The position numbers and the translations under genes are program-made. Source: an uncultured Ruminococcus sp. (GTDB lineage: Bacteria > Bacillota > Clostridia > Oscillospirales > Acutalibacteraceae). Taken from it: DNA of 6,441 nt. Below the pieces are notes generated by a model. It had not been told where the DNA came from. It was given only the letters and a program-made list of their open reading frames with translations, and searched no databases. Shown here piece after piece: positions 1 to 6,019 of this stretch. The stretch spans positions 1 through 6,441 of the forward strand of contig CACYBZ010000293.1 of NCBI GenBank assembly GCA_902772795.1. The letters are read 5' to 3'. Within the stretch, counting starts at the first letter, position 1; each line of letters opens with the position of its first letter.

Positions 1-2
1 AA

Positions 3-83
3 ACGATGGTAGCTTTGGCAAAATCGGATACGATGAAACAGGAATTTTCTCAATATGGGTATATTTGTTCATATTTTGAGTAG
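3..83 (+). CDS. possible 3' end of a rightward gene, truncated by window edge
   Basis: An open frame runs in from the left edge and stops at TAG (81-83). It encodes about 26 residues ending in KQEFSQYGYICSYFE. The mixed, polar and aromatic composition is compatible with a real protein C-terminus. A second frame (from base 2, stop TGA at 77-79) is also open over this short distance, so the choice of frame is weak. I do not recognise the family. No ribosome binding site or start is visible, and the call rests only on the frame staying open and on its plausible residues. Confidence 0.25.
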   Translation, partial: TMVALAKSDTMKQEFSQYGYICSYFE

Positions 84-113
84 CAGAGGATAAATCATAT
101 ACTTTGAGGAAGC

Positions 114-199
114 AAGGGCTTTGCTCTTAGTCACATCACAAAGGGTCTTGCCTGTTATCGTTCCCACAGACTTTTGAAAAAGTTGGACAGAACTTTTTG
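114..199 (+). repeat. interspersed repeat, copy 1 (forward orientation)
   Basis: Two blocks in this spacer recur in the same order on the opposite strand at 5916-5977. The first block is a small hairpin, AAGGGC-TTT-GCTCTT (114-128, with a G-U pair). The second is a core at 162-199 reading TCCCAC, then CTTTTGAAAAAGTTGGACA, then AACTTTTT. In the core, AAAAAGTT (177-184) and AACTTTTT (191-198) form an 8-bp stem around a GGACAG loop. Here the two blocks are separated by 33 bases (129-161), whereas in the other copy they are nearly adjacent. This copy is the more diverged in its hairpin. No open frame or transposase is associated with it. It is an intergenic repeat of unknown function; a weak terminator role is possible. 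Confidence 0.6.
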
Positions 200-237
200 T
201 AGAAATTGCTGTTGTCAATTCCTACAATGGTCAGATG

Positions 238-291
238 AAAAAAATCCTGTTCAGGTAAAACCGCTGAGGCGATTTACTGAACAGGATTTTT
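238..291 (-). terminator. intrinsic terminator of the Nudix operon, probably bidirectional
   Basis: Bases 241-254 pair with 277-290, and after one bulged G (255) bases 256-259 pair with 273-276. An inner CGC/GCG stem (262-264 with 269-271) closes a TGAG tetraloop. Read leftward, the stem runs into seven T residues (complement of A at 238-244), which is the classical rho-independent form. Read rightward, it ends in a run of five T (287-291), so it may also stop transcription entering from the left. The 3' end of the Nudix gene, including its TAA stop (274-276), lies inside the stem. Confidence 0.9.
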
Positions 292-1002
292 GCGTATAAG
301 TTTCTTATTAGGGGAATTTACCATATTTTCGGCTTTTTTGAGTACCCGTATATCGTTGTCATAGCGACACATGGCTTGTGCCTGCGGAAAAGATACCCAT
401 GTATAGGTATCAATTTCGGAACGCTGTATTCTGACATTCGGATATCTGGCTTCGGCAAGGAAAAATACAACCCTTTTCCGTATTTTCCCGAAAGGAATAT
501 AATCGCTGATTTGTCGGTAGTTATCGTAAAAATATACGGTAAGTCCCGTTTCTTCTTTGATTTCACGGGCAGCGGTCTGATGTTCACTTTCCCCTTTTTC
601 CATATGCCCTTTGGGAAAACTCCAGTATTTACCGTTCCTGTTCTTGACAAGCAGTACCTTTACACCGTCTTTGAAACGATGGAAAACAATTGCTCCGCAG
701 GATTTTTCATACAGACATGTCAGACGATGATATCTTACATTTCTTACTTCTTTGAGCAGATCCTTGATTTCAGGTTCATAGTAAATTTCGCCGACGGGGG
801 AGGCAATAAACTTGATATTGTTATTCAGTTGAGTGGTAGCGATAATCATACAGTGTACAGTATTGCTGAGTTCTTTTGCGGAAAAGATGACAATACTAGA
901 ACGTCTGTATTTTTTGTCGGCACATTTGACGATGTAGCCTGTATAGACACCTTTCGGAGAAATTTTTCCTAATATGGAAATATCCGCCACAGTACCAAGC
1001 AT
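274..1002 (-). CDS. Nudix hydrolase (Ap4A-hydrolase-like) with an extra N-terminal domain
   Basis: A protein of 242 residues, probably a cytoplasmic hydrolase of a nucleoside diphosphate linked to another moiety. The Nudix box is complete: G132, five residues, E138, seven residues, then REIKEETGL (146-154), giving the metal-binding R146-E147 and E150-E151. The lead-in WSFPKGHMEKGE and the C-terminal stretch with YTWVSF and YDNDIRVLKKA resemble bacterial and NUDT2-type diadenosine tetraphosphate hydrolases, but the true substrate cannot be read from sequence. Residues 1-95 precede the Nudix fold, which starts near CGAIVF (102-107), and resemble a degenerate inorganic pyrophosphatase. The ATG at 1002 follows a strong AAGGGGGGA site with about seven bases of spacing, and an in-frame stop lies upstream. 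It sits 37 bases downstream of the DHHW-family gene on the same strand, so the two are probably co-transcribed. Its last codons and stop form part of the terminator. Confidence 0.92.
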   Translation of the reverse strand: MLGTVADISILGKISPKGVYTGYIVKCADKKYRRSSIVIFSAKELSNTVHCMIIATTQLNNNIKFIASPVGEIYYEPEIKDLLKEVRNVRYHRLTCLYEKSCGAIVFHRFKDGVKVLLVKNRNGKYWSFPKGHMEKGESEHQTAAREIKEETGLTVYFYDNYRQISDYIPFGKIRKRVVFFLAEARYPNVRIQRSEIDTYTWVSFPQAQAMCRYDNDIRVLKKAENMVNSPNKKLIRKNPVQ

Positions 1003-1039
1003 AGTGATTCCCCCCTTTCTTCAGCTTTTGGTTTTTCGG

Positions 1040-2194
1040 TTAAAACATGGCATCTGTTTTAATGGTCTTGGCGACAGAGTTTGCCGACATAATTCCGTTA
1101 AGATACAGTACGTTGGTAATTTTATTTTCTTCCAGATACGTTCTCAGATTTCTTTCAAAGTTGTCGATATCAATTAAATGAACTTCATTGTAATTCCGAC
1201 AAAGGAACGGTACTAACGCATAACCGAATTTATCGGATACAATAGCGATTTTTCCACTGGGCACATCGCTGTTACTGACGACAGTATAAGCACATTCCTG
1301 GGTGGCATAGATATCAGACGGTTCAGAACCGTCGCTAACATCTGTGTTGTAATAGGACATTTCTACGGGTGTTTCACTGCCTTGAACTAATGCCTTGACT
1401 GTTGCTGTATCGGGTAAATGATAATAGGTTACCGTATCAGGATTATTTATCAGCAAGGGATTGCCATTCTTTGTTTCTTTGGAAACGGTTGCCCTGACAT
1501 GAGAACCCAGGAAAGCATTTTCTAACTGTGTTGTACGGAATGTGTCACTGTTTGCGGGCTTGACATCAAGTACTTTGGTCAGTGAGATATAAGCGTGATA
1601 AGCTCCATACTGTGTCCAGAGTTTGTCTGTCTTATAGTAAAGCGGATTTTCGTCATTGCGGTGTTCGCCGAGTACGCTGTACACATCAACGGGAATGACT
1701 TCGGGAGAAAGATTCAAAATAATAGCATTGATATTTTCTATCTGCAGATTGGAAACTTTTTTACTCAGTCTTTCCGGCAAAGCGATTTCTGTTGCTGTGG
1801 GAACAACCATGTCATAGATTTTATAGTTTTTTCCCAGTAACTTCTTGTAATTGTTGATACTGTCGGCATAGGATTTGGCATTGTTCACTGTACCTTTGAA
1901 TACTTCGTGACCTTTGTTCTGCCAGATATAGACAGCACCGTCAAGATAGCCGTCATCGGTATTGTCATCACTTTCCAGTTTCGGCATGATGGTATTGGTG
2001 ACAGTATGTCCTGTTGTCTGTTCGGTTGCCTGTATTTCGGACGGTGTTTCGGCAGGGGTGTTCATGACACGTCTGCCTCTGTTAAGCAGATAATAAACGG
2101 AATAAACAGTTCCGACAATCAGCACCAGTGCCAGAATGACAGCGGTTATTTTTCCGAAACTGCTGTTTTGGGTAGTCTTTTTTTTATCAGCCAT
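1040..2194 (-). CDS. DHHW-family membrane-anchored protein lacking both catalytic motifs
   Basis: A protein of 384 residues with a short lysine-rich cytoplasmic N-terminus, one membrane helix (about residues 16-37), a Thr/Glu-rich linker (about 40-80) and a large extracytoplasmic domain. The domain matches the DHHW/AlgX-like (SGNH-hydrolase-fold) family as I know it: the block YYKTDKLWTQYGAYHAY (about 186-202) aligns with the family's YKTDHHWT motif, and KIAIVSDKFGYALVPFL (315-331), followed by NEVHLIDIDNF, aligns with the usual KDSYxNxFVPFL region. Here the two histidines are Lys191-Leu192, and the expected catalytic serine is Lys322. Family members are associated with O-acetylation or handling of surface polysaccharide; this one is probably a non-catalytic binding or scaffold relative (inference). 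I chose ATG 2194 because GAGG lies eight bases upstream. An in-frame TTG at 2221 would add nine residues but shows no better site. It is the first gene of the leftward operon. Confidence 0.85.
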   Translation of the reverse strand: MADKKKTTQNSSFGKITAVILALVLIVGTVYSVYYLLNRGRRVMNTPAETPSEIQATEQTTGHTVTNTIMPKLESDDNTDDGYLDGAVYIWQNKGHEVFKGTVNNAKSYADSINNYKKLLGKNYKIYDMVVPTATEIALPERLSKKVSNLQIENINAIILNLSPEVIPVDVYSVLGEHRNDENPLYYKTDKLWTQYGAYHAYISLTKVLDVKPANSDTFRTTQLENAFLGSHVRATVSKETKNGNPLLINNPDTVTYYHLPDTATVKALVQGSETPVEMSYYNTDVSDGSEPSDIYATQECAYTVVSNSDVPSGKIAIVSDKFGYALVPFLCRNYNEVHLIDIDNFERNLRTYLEENKITNVLYLNGIMSANSVAKTIKTDAMF

Positions 2195-2257
2195 ATAGAA
2201 TACCTCATCATTTTTGGTCAAATTTATGAAAGTAAATTCCTGTGAAAAATTTTTTTA

Positions 2258-2279
2258 TCTGATTTTTGAAAAAATCAGA
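2258..2279 (-). other. AT-rich hairpin in the 5' leader of the DHHW gene
   Basis: TCTGATTTT (2258-2266) pairs perfectly with AAAATCAGA (2271-2279) around a four-base loop. It lies in the leader transcribed ahead of the DHHW gene, about 65 bases upstream of its start codon. On the leftward transcript it is followed by a mixed A then T stretch rather than a clean U tract, so I do not call it a terminator or attenuator. It matches no riboswitch I know. Confidence 0.45.
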
Positions 2280-2302
2280 AGAAAACTCTGCTTTTTTCGT
2301 CT

Positions 2303-2320
2303 TGAGGTTATCAAACCTCA
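2303..2320. promoter_or_regulatory. perfect 7-4-7 palindrome at the leftward transcription start
   Basis: TGAGGTT (2303-2309) and AACCTCA (2314-2320) are exact inverted repeats separated by four bases. On the leftward strand they begin about seven bases after the predicted start near 2327. Two readings are possible: an operator for a dimeric repressor in the usual position just downstream of the start, or a stem-loop at the extreme 5' end of the mRNA that protects it from decay. The sequence cannot separate these, and no regulator gene lies in the window. Confidence 0.5.
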
Positions 2321-2333
2321 GTATATCACTGTA

Positions 2334-2362
2334 ATTATAATATAAAATATCGCTAATATCAA
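2334..2362 (-). promoter_or_regulatory. sigma-A-type promoter for the DHHW-Nudix operon
   Basis: Read leftward, the -35 box is TTGATA (complement of 2357-2362), one base from consensus. The spacer is 17 bases and the -10 box is TATAAT (complement of 2334-2339). The predicted start near 2327 gives a leader of roughly 130 bases before the ATG at 2194. Confidence 0.8.
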
Positions 2363-2486
2363 GCGAATTACCCGAAATAAGCATGAATTTGCTGTAAATT
2401 ATTCTGTTATGACGAAATTTCTGATATTCATTAAAATGGACAAAAATCTTTACTGTTTTTAGGACTATAATTCTTCCTGAAAATTG

Positions 2487-2515
2487 TTGAAAAGTCAAAA
2501 CGAGTACTGTATAAT
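2487..2515 (+). promoter_or_regulatory. sigma-A-type promoter for the ABC transporter operon
   Basis: TTGAAA (2487-2492), a 17-base spacer and a perfect TATAAT (2510-2515). Transcription should begin near 2522, giving a leader of about 50 bases before the ATPase ATG at 2571. The spacer contains a small AGTACT palindrome (2503-2508) of no clear meaning. The near-consensus boxes suggest strong basal expression unless a regulator acts. Confidence 0.85.
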
Positions 2516-2558
2516 AAGATTATTTGATAATTACGGATATATTGATAATGGAAAAATG

Positions 2559-2564
2559 AGAGGG
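2559..2564 (+). promoter_or_regulatory. ribosome binding site that fixes the ATPase start
   Basis: AGAGGG stands six bases before ATG 2571. In-frame alternatives upstream (TTG 2484 and ATG 2556) lack a comparable site. TTG 2484 would also lie upstream of the predicted transcription start. Confidence 0.8.
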
Positions 2565-2570
2565 TGTCAG

Positions 2571-3284
2571 ATGCTTAAGATTGAACATCTTACTAAACGA
2601 TACGGCGACAAAACAGCTGTCGACGATTTAAGTCTGGAGATACAAAGCGGAACAATTTATGGGTTTATCGGACATAACGGAGCAGGAAAAACGACAACGA
2701 TTAAATCCTGTTGTGGTCTGCTGAATTTTGAGGAAGGCGAAATTTATATTGATGGAATTTCTATTAAAGAAAATCCGTTGGCATGTAAGGAAAGACTTTC
2801 TTACCTGCCTGATAATCCTGACCTTTATGATTTTATGACGGGAATCAGCTATCTGAATTTTATAGCGGATATTTACCGTATGGAGGAAACAGTCCGTGAT
2901 GAACAGATACACCGCTATGCAAAGATGTTTGAAATTACCGAGAATCTGGGGCAGACCATCAACAGTTATTCTCACGGTATGAAACAGAAACTGGCTTTGA
3001 TATCTGCTTTTATGCATAATCCCAAACTGATTATGCTCGATGAACCTTTTGTTGGTCTTGACCCGAAAGCCTCCCATGCGATAAAAACAGAAATGCGTAG
3101 GGTATGCGATAATGGTTCAGCTATCTTTTTTTCTACCCATGTTCTGGAAGTTGCCGAAAAACTTTGTGATAAAATTGCTATCATTCAAAAAGGAAAACTC
3201 ATTGTCAGCGGAACAACCGCAGAAGTACGGGGAAATACATCGTTGGAAAATGTATTTCTGGAATTAGAGGACAACCATGATTAA
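2571..3284 (+). CDS. ABC transporter ATP-binding protein, EcsA-like (ABC-2 type)
   Basis: A 237-residue cytoplasmic ATPase subunit with every nucleotide-binding element in place. These are an A-loop tyrosine (Y11), Walker A GHNGAGKTT (34-42), an ABC signature read as YSHGMKQK (133-140), Walker B LIMLDEP (153-159), a D-loop GLDP (162-165) and the switch histidine H190 in STHV. The region after strand 80 reads LPDNPDLYDFMTG, where the Q-loop glutamine is replaced by an acidic residue, as I remember for the EcsA subgroup (YLPExPxLY). The C-terminus LENVFLELE is also typical of ATPases that energise ABC-2 exporters. Its stop codon overlaps the start of the large permease by eight bases, which implies translational coupling and a shared complex. 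The substrate is not deducible. The ATPase looks fully active. Confidence 0.95.
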   Translation: MLKIEHLTKRYGDKTAVDDLSLEIQSGTIYGFIGHNGAGKTTTIKSCCGLLNFEEGEIYIDGISIKENPLACKERLSYLPDNPDLYDFMTGISYLNFIADIYRMEETVRDEQIHRYAKMFEITENLGQTINSYSHGMKQKLALISAFMHNPKLIMLDEPFVGLDPKASHAIKTEMRRVCDNGSAIFFSTHVLEVAEKLCDKIAIIQKGKLIVSGTTAEVRGNTSLENVFLELEDNHD

Positions 3285-5793
3285 GACATCTGTTACTGTT
3301 GTACAGTCAACTATCAATCTGTTTTTAGCATGGCTGTATCATTTTATGTTCGGCAAAAAGATTTCTGAAAAGAAAAAAATGTTGTCAAAGATAATTTTTC
3401 TGACAGCGGGTTTACTGTTTGTTTTTTTTGTTTTTGTGGTGTATTATCATGCGACCGATAATTTAAGACAGGGCTTTGTGCATACATTTTTTCATTATGA
3501 GCGTGCCAGTATTATGACAATATTTGTCGGGTATATTGGTTTTGTTTTTGTAGGCAATCTGATTTTTTTCCGTTCTTACCGAAAAGCCGTCAGTGGGGCA
3601 GAGTGGCAGGCGTGGGAAAAATATCGCCCTACCATCATCAGAATCATGGCTGTTTATATGGGAGATTTTCTTCTGGGAATATTGTTTCTGTTACCATCGC
3701 TGACAGGATACGCACTTCATGTGGAAGTCACAGTAGCATACTGTGTGTTCTGTGTTTTTTCGTTGTTTGCCTTGCCATTGTTCATGAGTGCCCTGAGCGG
3801 AGTGATGATATCATTACTGGAAATGCTTTGTACGAAATTTTCAAAACTGCCGAAATTAATAACGGTGGTGGCTACAGTTTTCAGTGTTGTGGAAATTGTG
3901 GTTATGGGATTGTTGAATTTCTGGATTACTCATTTTGTGGCAACGCAACGAATAGACATCGGATTCTTGCATAACCGTATACAGGTTACAAGACCGTTCT
4001 GTTTTTATGCCGATATTCTTTATACAGAAATATATGAAAATGTATCTGTTTCGATAATGAAGCAGAATTTTATCAATATGTGGTATTTTGTACTGACAGC
4101 GTTGTTGATGGTGATGGTTGCTGTTTTTCTGATGATTGTATTTGACGGTATTGCCAGAATGACAAAAGCAGATTTGCATACGGTTGTGCAGATTCTGAAA
4201 ATCAGTTTACAGGCTATGGTATTTTCGACTTTGTCGTTTATCAGCGGAAAGTCAAATCTGAAAAAACTTAATCATTCCGCATTCGGAACAGTGATTATTA
4301 TCGTTATGATATTTTTTGTACTGGCGTTGTTGTCGTTCTTTTTCGGCGTATTTGCGGTAGTAGCGATTGTAGTAAGTGGTAATGCGGATATTTATTTTTT
4401 TGCTGTTTTTGCAGGAGCAGTTATTTTTTCATTGATGGGCAGTATTTTTGCTTCGCAGTCGTATCTTTTTGAGGCAAAGGATAACGAATTACTTTTGAGT
4501 ATGCCTGTCAGTCCGACTGTCATGTTATTAAGCAGAACATTTACTTTGTATTCTCTGAATTTTATTTACAGTATGATGGTGATGTTGCCGTCGTTTCTGG
4601 TATATATCACGTTTGTAGGAACATCATTGATAGGTATTCTTTTTTATCTGGTGTCGCTGTTCATTGTGCCTGTACTGATAACGGCATTAGGCTGTCTTAT
4701 AGGATATGTGTTATGGAAAATTGCTTCTAAAGTCCCTAAGAAAAATGCGTTTTCAACTATTTTCGGTATGGTGATGCTGTTCGGTATTGCATTCGTTTGG
4801 CTGTTTATCGACCGTTCCTCGATGACATTGGCAGAATTTGTTGCCTGGGTGCAGTTCCTTACAGAAAATTATTTGTTACCGATTCACTGGTACGGACTGG
4901 CGATATCTACCGGCAGTTTGTTTTATATGACATTGTTTGTCATCTGTTGCAGCGTTGTGCTGATTCCTGTTGTGATGTTTATTTCGGAAAGATTTATCCA
5001 TATTATTACCGCAAAGGAAAATATCAGAAAAAAGGCTTACGTCCGTAAATCGTTGAAACAACACAGTATGTTTGTAGCCTTGTTAAGAAAAGAAATTGTT
5101 TATTTCTTTAAATTGCCCGGCTATGTGCTTAACAGTGGCATGGGAAGTATTATGATGGTGATTATGGGAATATTTCTTTTATGCCAAGGTATCGATGTTC
5201 CTGAAGACGTGTATGAATACCTGCCGAACTTTGATGACGTATTGAAAATTTCCATAGTCAGTGCTGTTTCATTGATGGCGGTAATGAATGACGTATCTGC
5301 ACCGAGTATTTCTTTGGAAGGGAAAACACTGTGGATATTGCGTAGTGCTCCTGTGGACTGTATGACAGTCTTTCTGGCGAAAGCTCTGGTAGCTCCTATT
5401 ATCACATTACCGGGCATTATTTTTCTGACAGTAATATCAGCAATACAGTTTTCAGTAAGCTGGACGGATATAATTTTTATTTTTGTCATTCCGACACTTG
5501 CTTCATTTTTTTCGGGAATTCTGGGTGTACTGATTAATTTACGTTTTCCCCGTTTTGACTGGTCAGCGGAAATTATCGTGATTAAGCAAAGCGGTAGTGT
5601 ATTACTTTCTATTCTGGGTTCAATTTTTATAACGGGATTGCCGTTTATTTTTGCGATTATTTTTCCTGCCTTGTTACCCGATTTTAATCTCTGGATATCG
5701 TATATGATATGTCTGGTGTATTTGAGTGCAGTCACAGTAGCCTGTTGTCTGATACTGAAATGCAAAGGAAAAACATTATATGAAAATCTTTAG
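3277..5793 (+). CDS. large three-module ABC-2-type permease
   Basis: An integral membrane protein of 838 residues, the partner of the preceding ATPase. ATG 3277 lies inside the end of the ATPase gene, with GAGG six bases upstream. I see three modules of about six membrane helices each: residues 1-300, 300-595 and 600-838. Modules 1 and 2 align without gaps at an offset of 298 residues: G26-K27 with G324-K325, R122 with R420, Y127 with Y425, LPS 139-141 with 437-439, Y145 with Y443, SLF 162-164 with 460-462, P167 with P465, AL 172-173 with 470-471. Module 3 repeats the cytoplasmic loop of module 2: EGKTLWILRSAPV (681-693) matches EAKDNELLLSMPV (399-411). In module 1 that loop has become AEWQAWEKYRPT. 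The related permeases I know run about 540 residues with two modules, so this one seems to carry an extra diverged N-terminal module. The substrate is unknown. Membrane helices are judged by eye. Confidence 0.88.
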   Translation: MIKTSVTVVQSTINLFLAWLYHFMFGKKISEKKKMLSKIIFLTAGLLFVFFVFVVYYHATDNLRQGFVHTFFHYERASIMTIFVGYIGFVFVGNLIFFRSYRKAVSGAEWQAWEKYRPTIIRIMAVYMGDFLLGILFLLPSLTGYALHVEVTVAYCVFCVFSLFALPLFMSALSGVMISLLEMLCTKFSKLPKLITVVATVFSVVEIVVMGLLNFWITHFVATQRIDIGFLHNRIQVTRPFCFYADILYTEIYENVSVSIMKQNFINMWYFVLTALLMVMVAVFLMIVFDGIARMTKADLHTVVQILKISLQAMVFSTLSFISGKSNLKKLNHSAFGTVIIIVMIFFVLALLSFFFGVFAVVAIVVSGNADIYFFAVFAGAVIFSLMGSIFASQSYLFEAKDNELLLSMPVSPTVMLLSRTFTLYSLNFIYSMMVMLPSFLVYITFVGTSLIGILFYLVSLFIVPVLITALGCLIGYVLWKIASKVPKKNAFSTIFGMVMLFGIAFVWLFIDRSSMTLAEFVAWVQFLTENYLLPIHWYGLAISTGSLFYMTLFVICCSVVLIPVVMFISERFIHIITAKENIRKKAYVRKSLKQHSMFVALLRKEIVYFFKLPGYVLNSGMGSIMMVIMGIFLLCQGIDVPEDVYEYLPNFDDVLKISIVSAVSLMAVMNDVSAPSISLEGKTLWILRSAPVDCMTVFLAKALVAPIITLPGIIFLTVISAIQFSVSWTDIIFIFVIPTLASFFSGILGVLINLRFPRFDWSAEIIVIKQSGSVLLSILGSIFITGLPFIFAIIFPALLPDFNLWISYMICLVYLSAVTVACCLILKCKGKTLYENL

Positions 5794-5808
5794 TCAGGGG
5801 TGTTGTTC

Positions 5809-5877
5809 CTGAACTCCACAAGCCTTTCGGAAGGTTTGACCGAAACTTTAAGGCGAAATTTGTATTTGTGAATTTCA
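5809..5877 (+). other. nested inverted repeats just after the permease gene
   Basis: An imperfect outer stem pairs CTGAACTCCACAA (5809-5821) with TTGTGAATTTCAG (5865-5877), with two mismatches. It encloses a tight inner hairpin, AAGCCTT-TCGG-AAGGTTT (5820-5837, one G-U pair). No U tract follows either stem, so it is not a standard intrinsic terminator. It starts 15 bases after the permease stop and could be a 3'-end stabiliser or part of the adjacent repeat element. Confidence 0.4.
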
Positions 5878-5915
5878 GATAATGTAAAGAAAACCATACG
5901 AACGAAGTGAGCCAT

Positions 5916-5977
5916 AAAAGTTTTTGTCCAACTTTTTTCAAAAAGTTGGTGGGATTTTTAAGGGCGAAGCCCTTAAA
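5916..5977 (-). repeat. interspersed repeat, copy 2 (inverted relative to copy 1)
   Basis: Read on the minus strand, this contains the same blocks in the same order as 114-199. The hairpin TTTAAGGGC-TTC-GCCCTTAAA (5957-5977) has a perfect 9-bp stem. It is followed by a core with TCCCAC, CTTTTTGAAAAAAGTTGGACA and AACTTTT. The core also forms a 9-bp hairpin of its own, CCAACTTTT-TTCA-AAAAGTTGG (5928-5949). The longest exact match to copy 1 is AAAAAGTTGGACA. The better stems make this the less decayed copy. It ends about 40 bases before the next start codon, so it is probably transcribed as part of that gene's leader or lies between two transcripts. Confidence 0.65.
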
Positions 5978-6004
5978 CACACAATAACAAAAATTTTCGC
6001 AGAC

Positions 6005-6010
6005 GGAGGA
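6005..6010 (+). promoter_or_regulatory. ribosome binding site of the last gene
   Basis: GGAGGA, close to the ideal anti-16S complement, stands nine bases before ATG 6020 and supports that start. No convincing promoter boxes are visible between 5794 and 6004, so the gene may be read through from the ABC operon or use a weak promoter. Confidence 0.8.
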
Positions 6011-6019
6011 ATTCTGACA

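Larger units (their letters stand above)
2195..2570. other. divergent intergenic region with two promoters and leader structures
   Basis: This 376-base AT-rich stretch separates the leftward DHHW/Nudix operon from the rightward ABC operon. It holds one consensus promoter per direction, with the -35 boxes about 125 bases apart, so the promoters do not overlap. It also holds a palindrome near the leftward start site (2303-2320), an AT-rich hairpin in the leftward leader (2258-2279) and the two ribosome binding sites. Between 2363 and 2486 I see no gene or convincing regulatory motif. Small frames crossing the region run through promoter sequence and need TTG starts. Confidence 0.8.

Noticed and set aside
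376..972. Long rightward open frame inside the Nudix gene
   Set aside because: It is antisense to a gene with a perfect Nudix box. Its translation is Phe- and Cys-rich, has no recognisable domain, and shows no ribosome binding site.
2195..2221. Extended start of the DHHW protein at TTG 2221
   Set aside because: ATG 2194 has a GAGG site eight bases upstream. The TTG adds nine polar residues ahead of the lysine-rich N-terminus without a better site.
2208..2498. Small leftward frame across the intergenic region
   Set aside because: It needs a TTG start, has AT-rich low-information residues, and runs straight through the leftward promoter and the palindrome.
2484..2570. N-terminal extension of the ATPase from TTG 2484 or ATG 2556
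   Set aside because: TTG 2484 lies upstream of the predicted transcription start. ABC domains of this type begin at MLKIEHL, and ATG 2571 has a good AGAGGG site.
5928..5949. CCAACTTTT/AAAAGTTGG hairpin as terminator of the ABC operon
   Set aside because: It is followed by TGGGATTTTTAAGG rather than an immediate T tract, and the same sequence belongs to the repeat found at 162-199.
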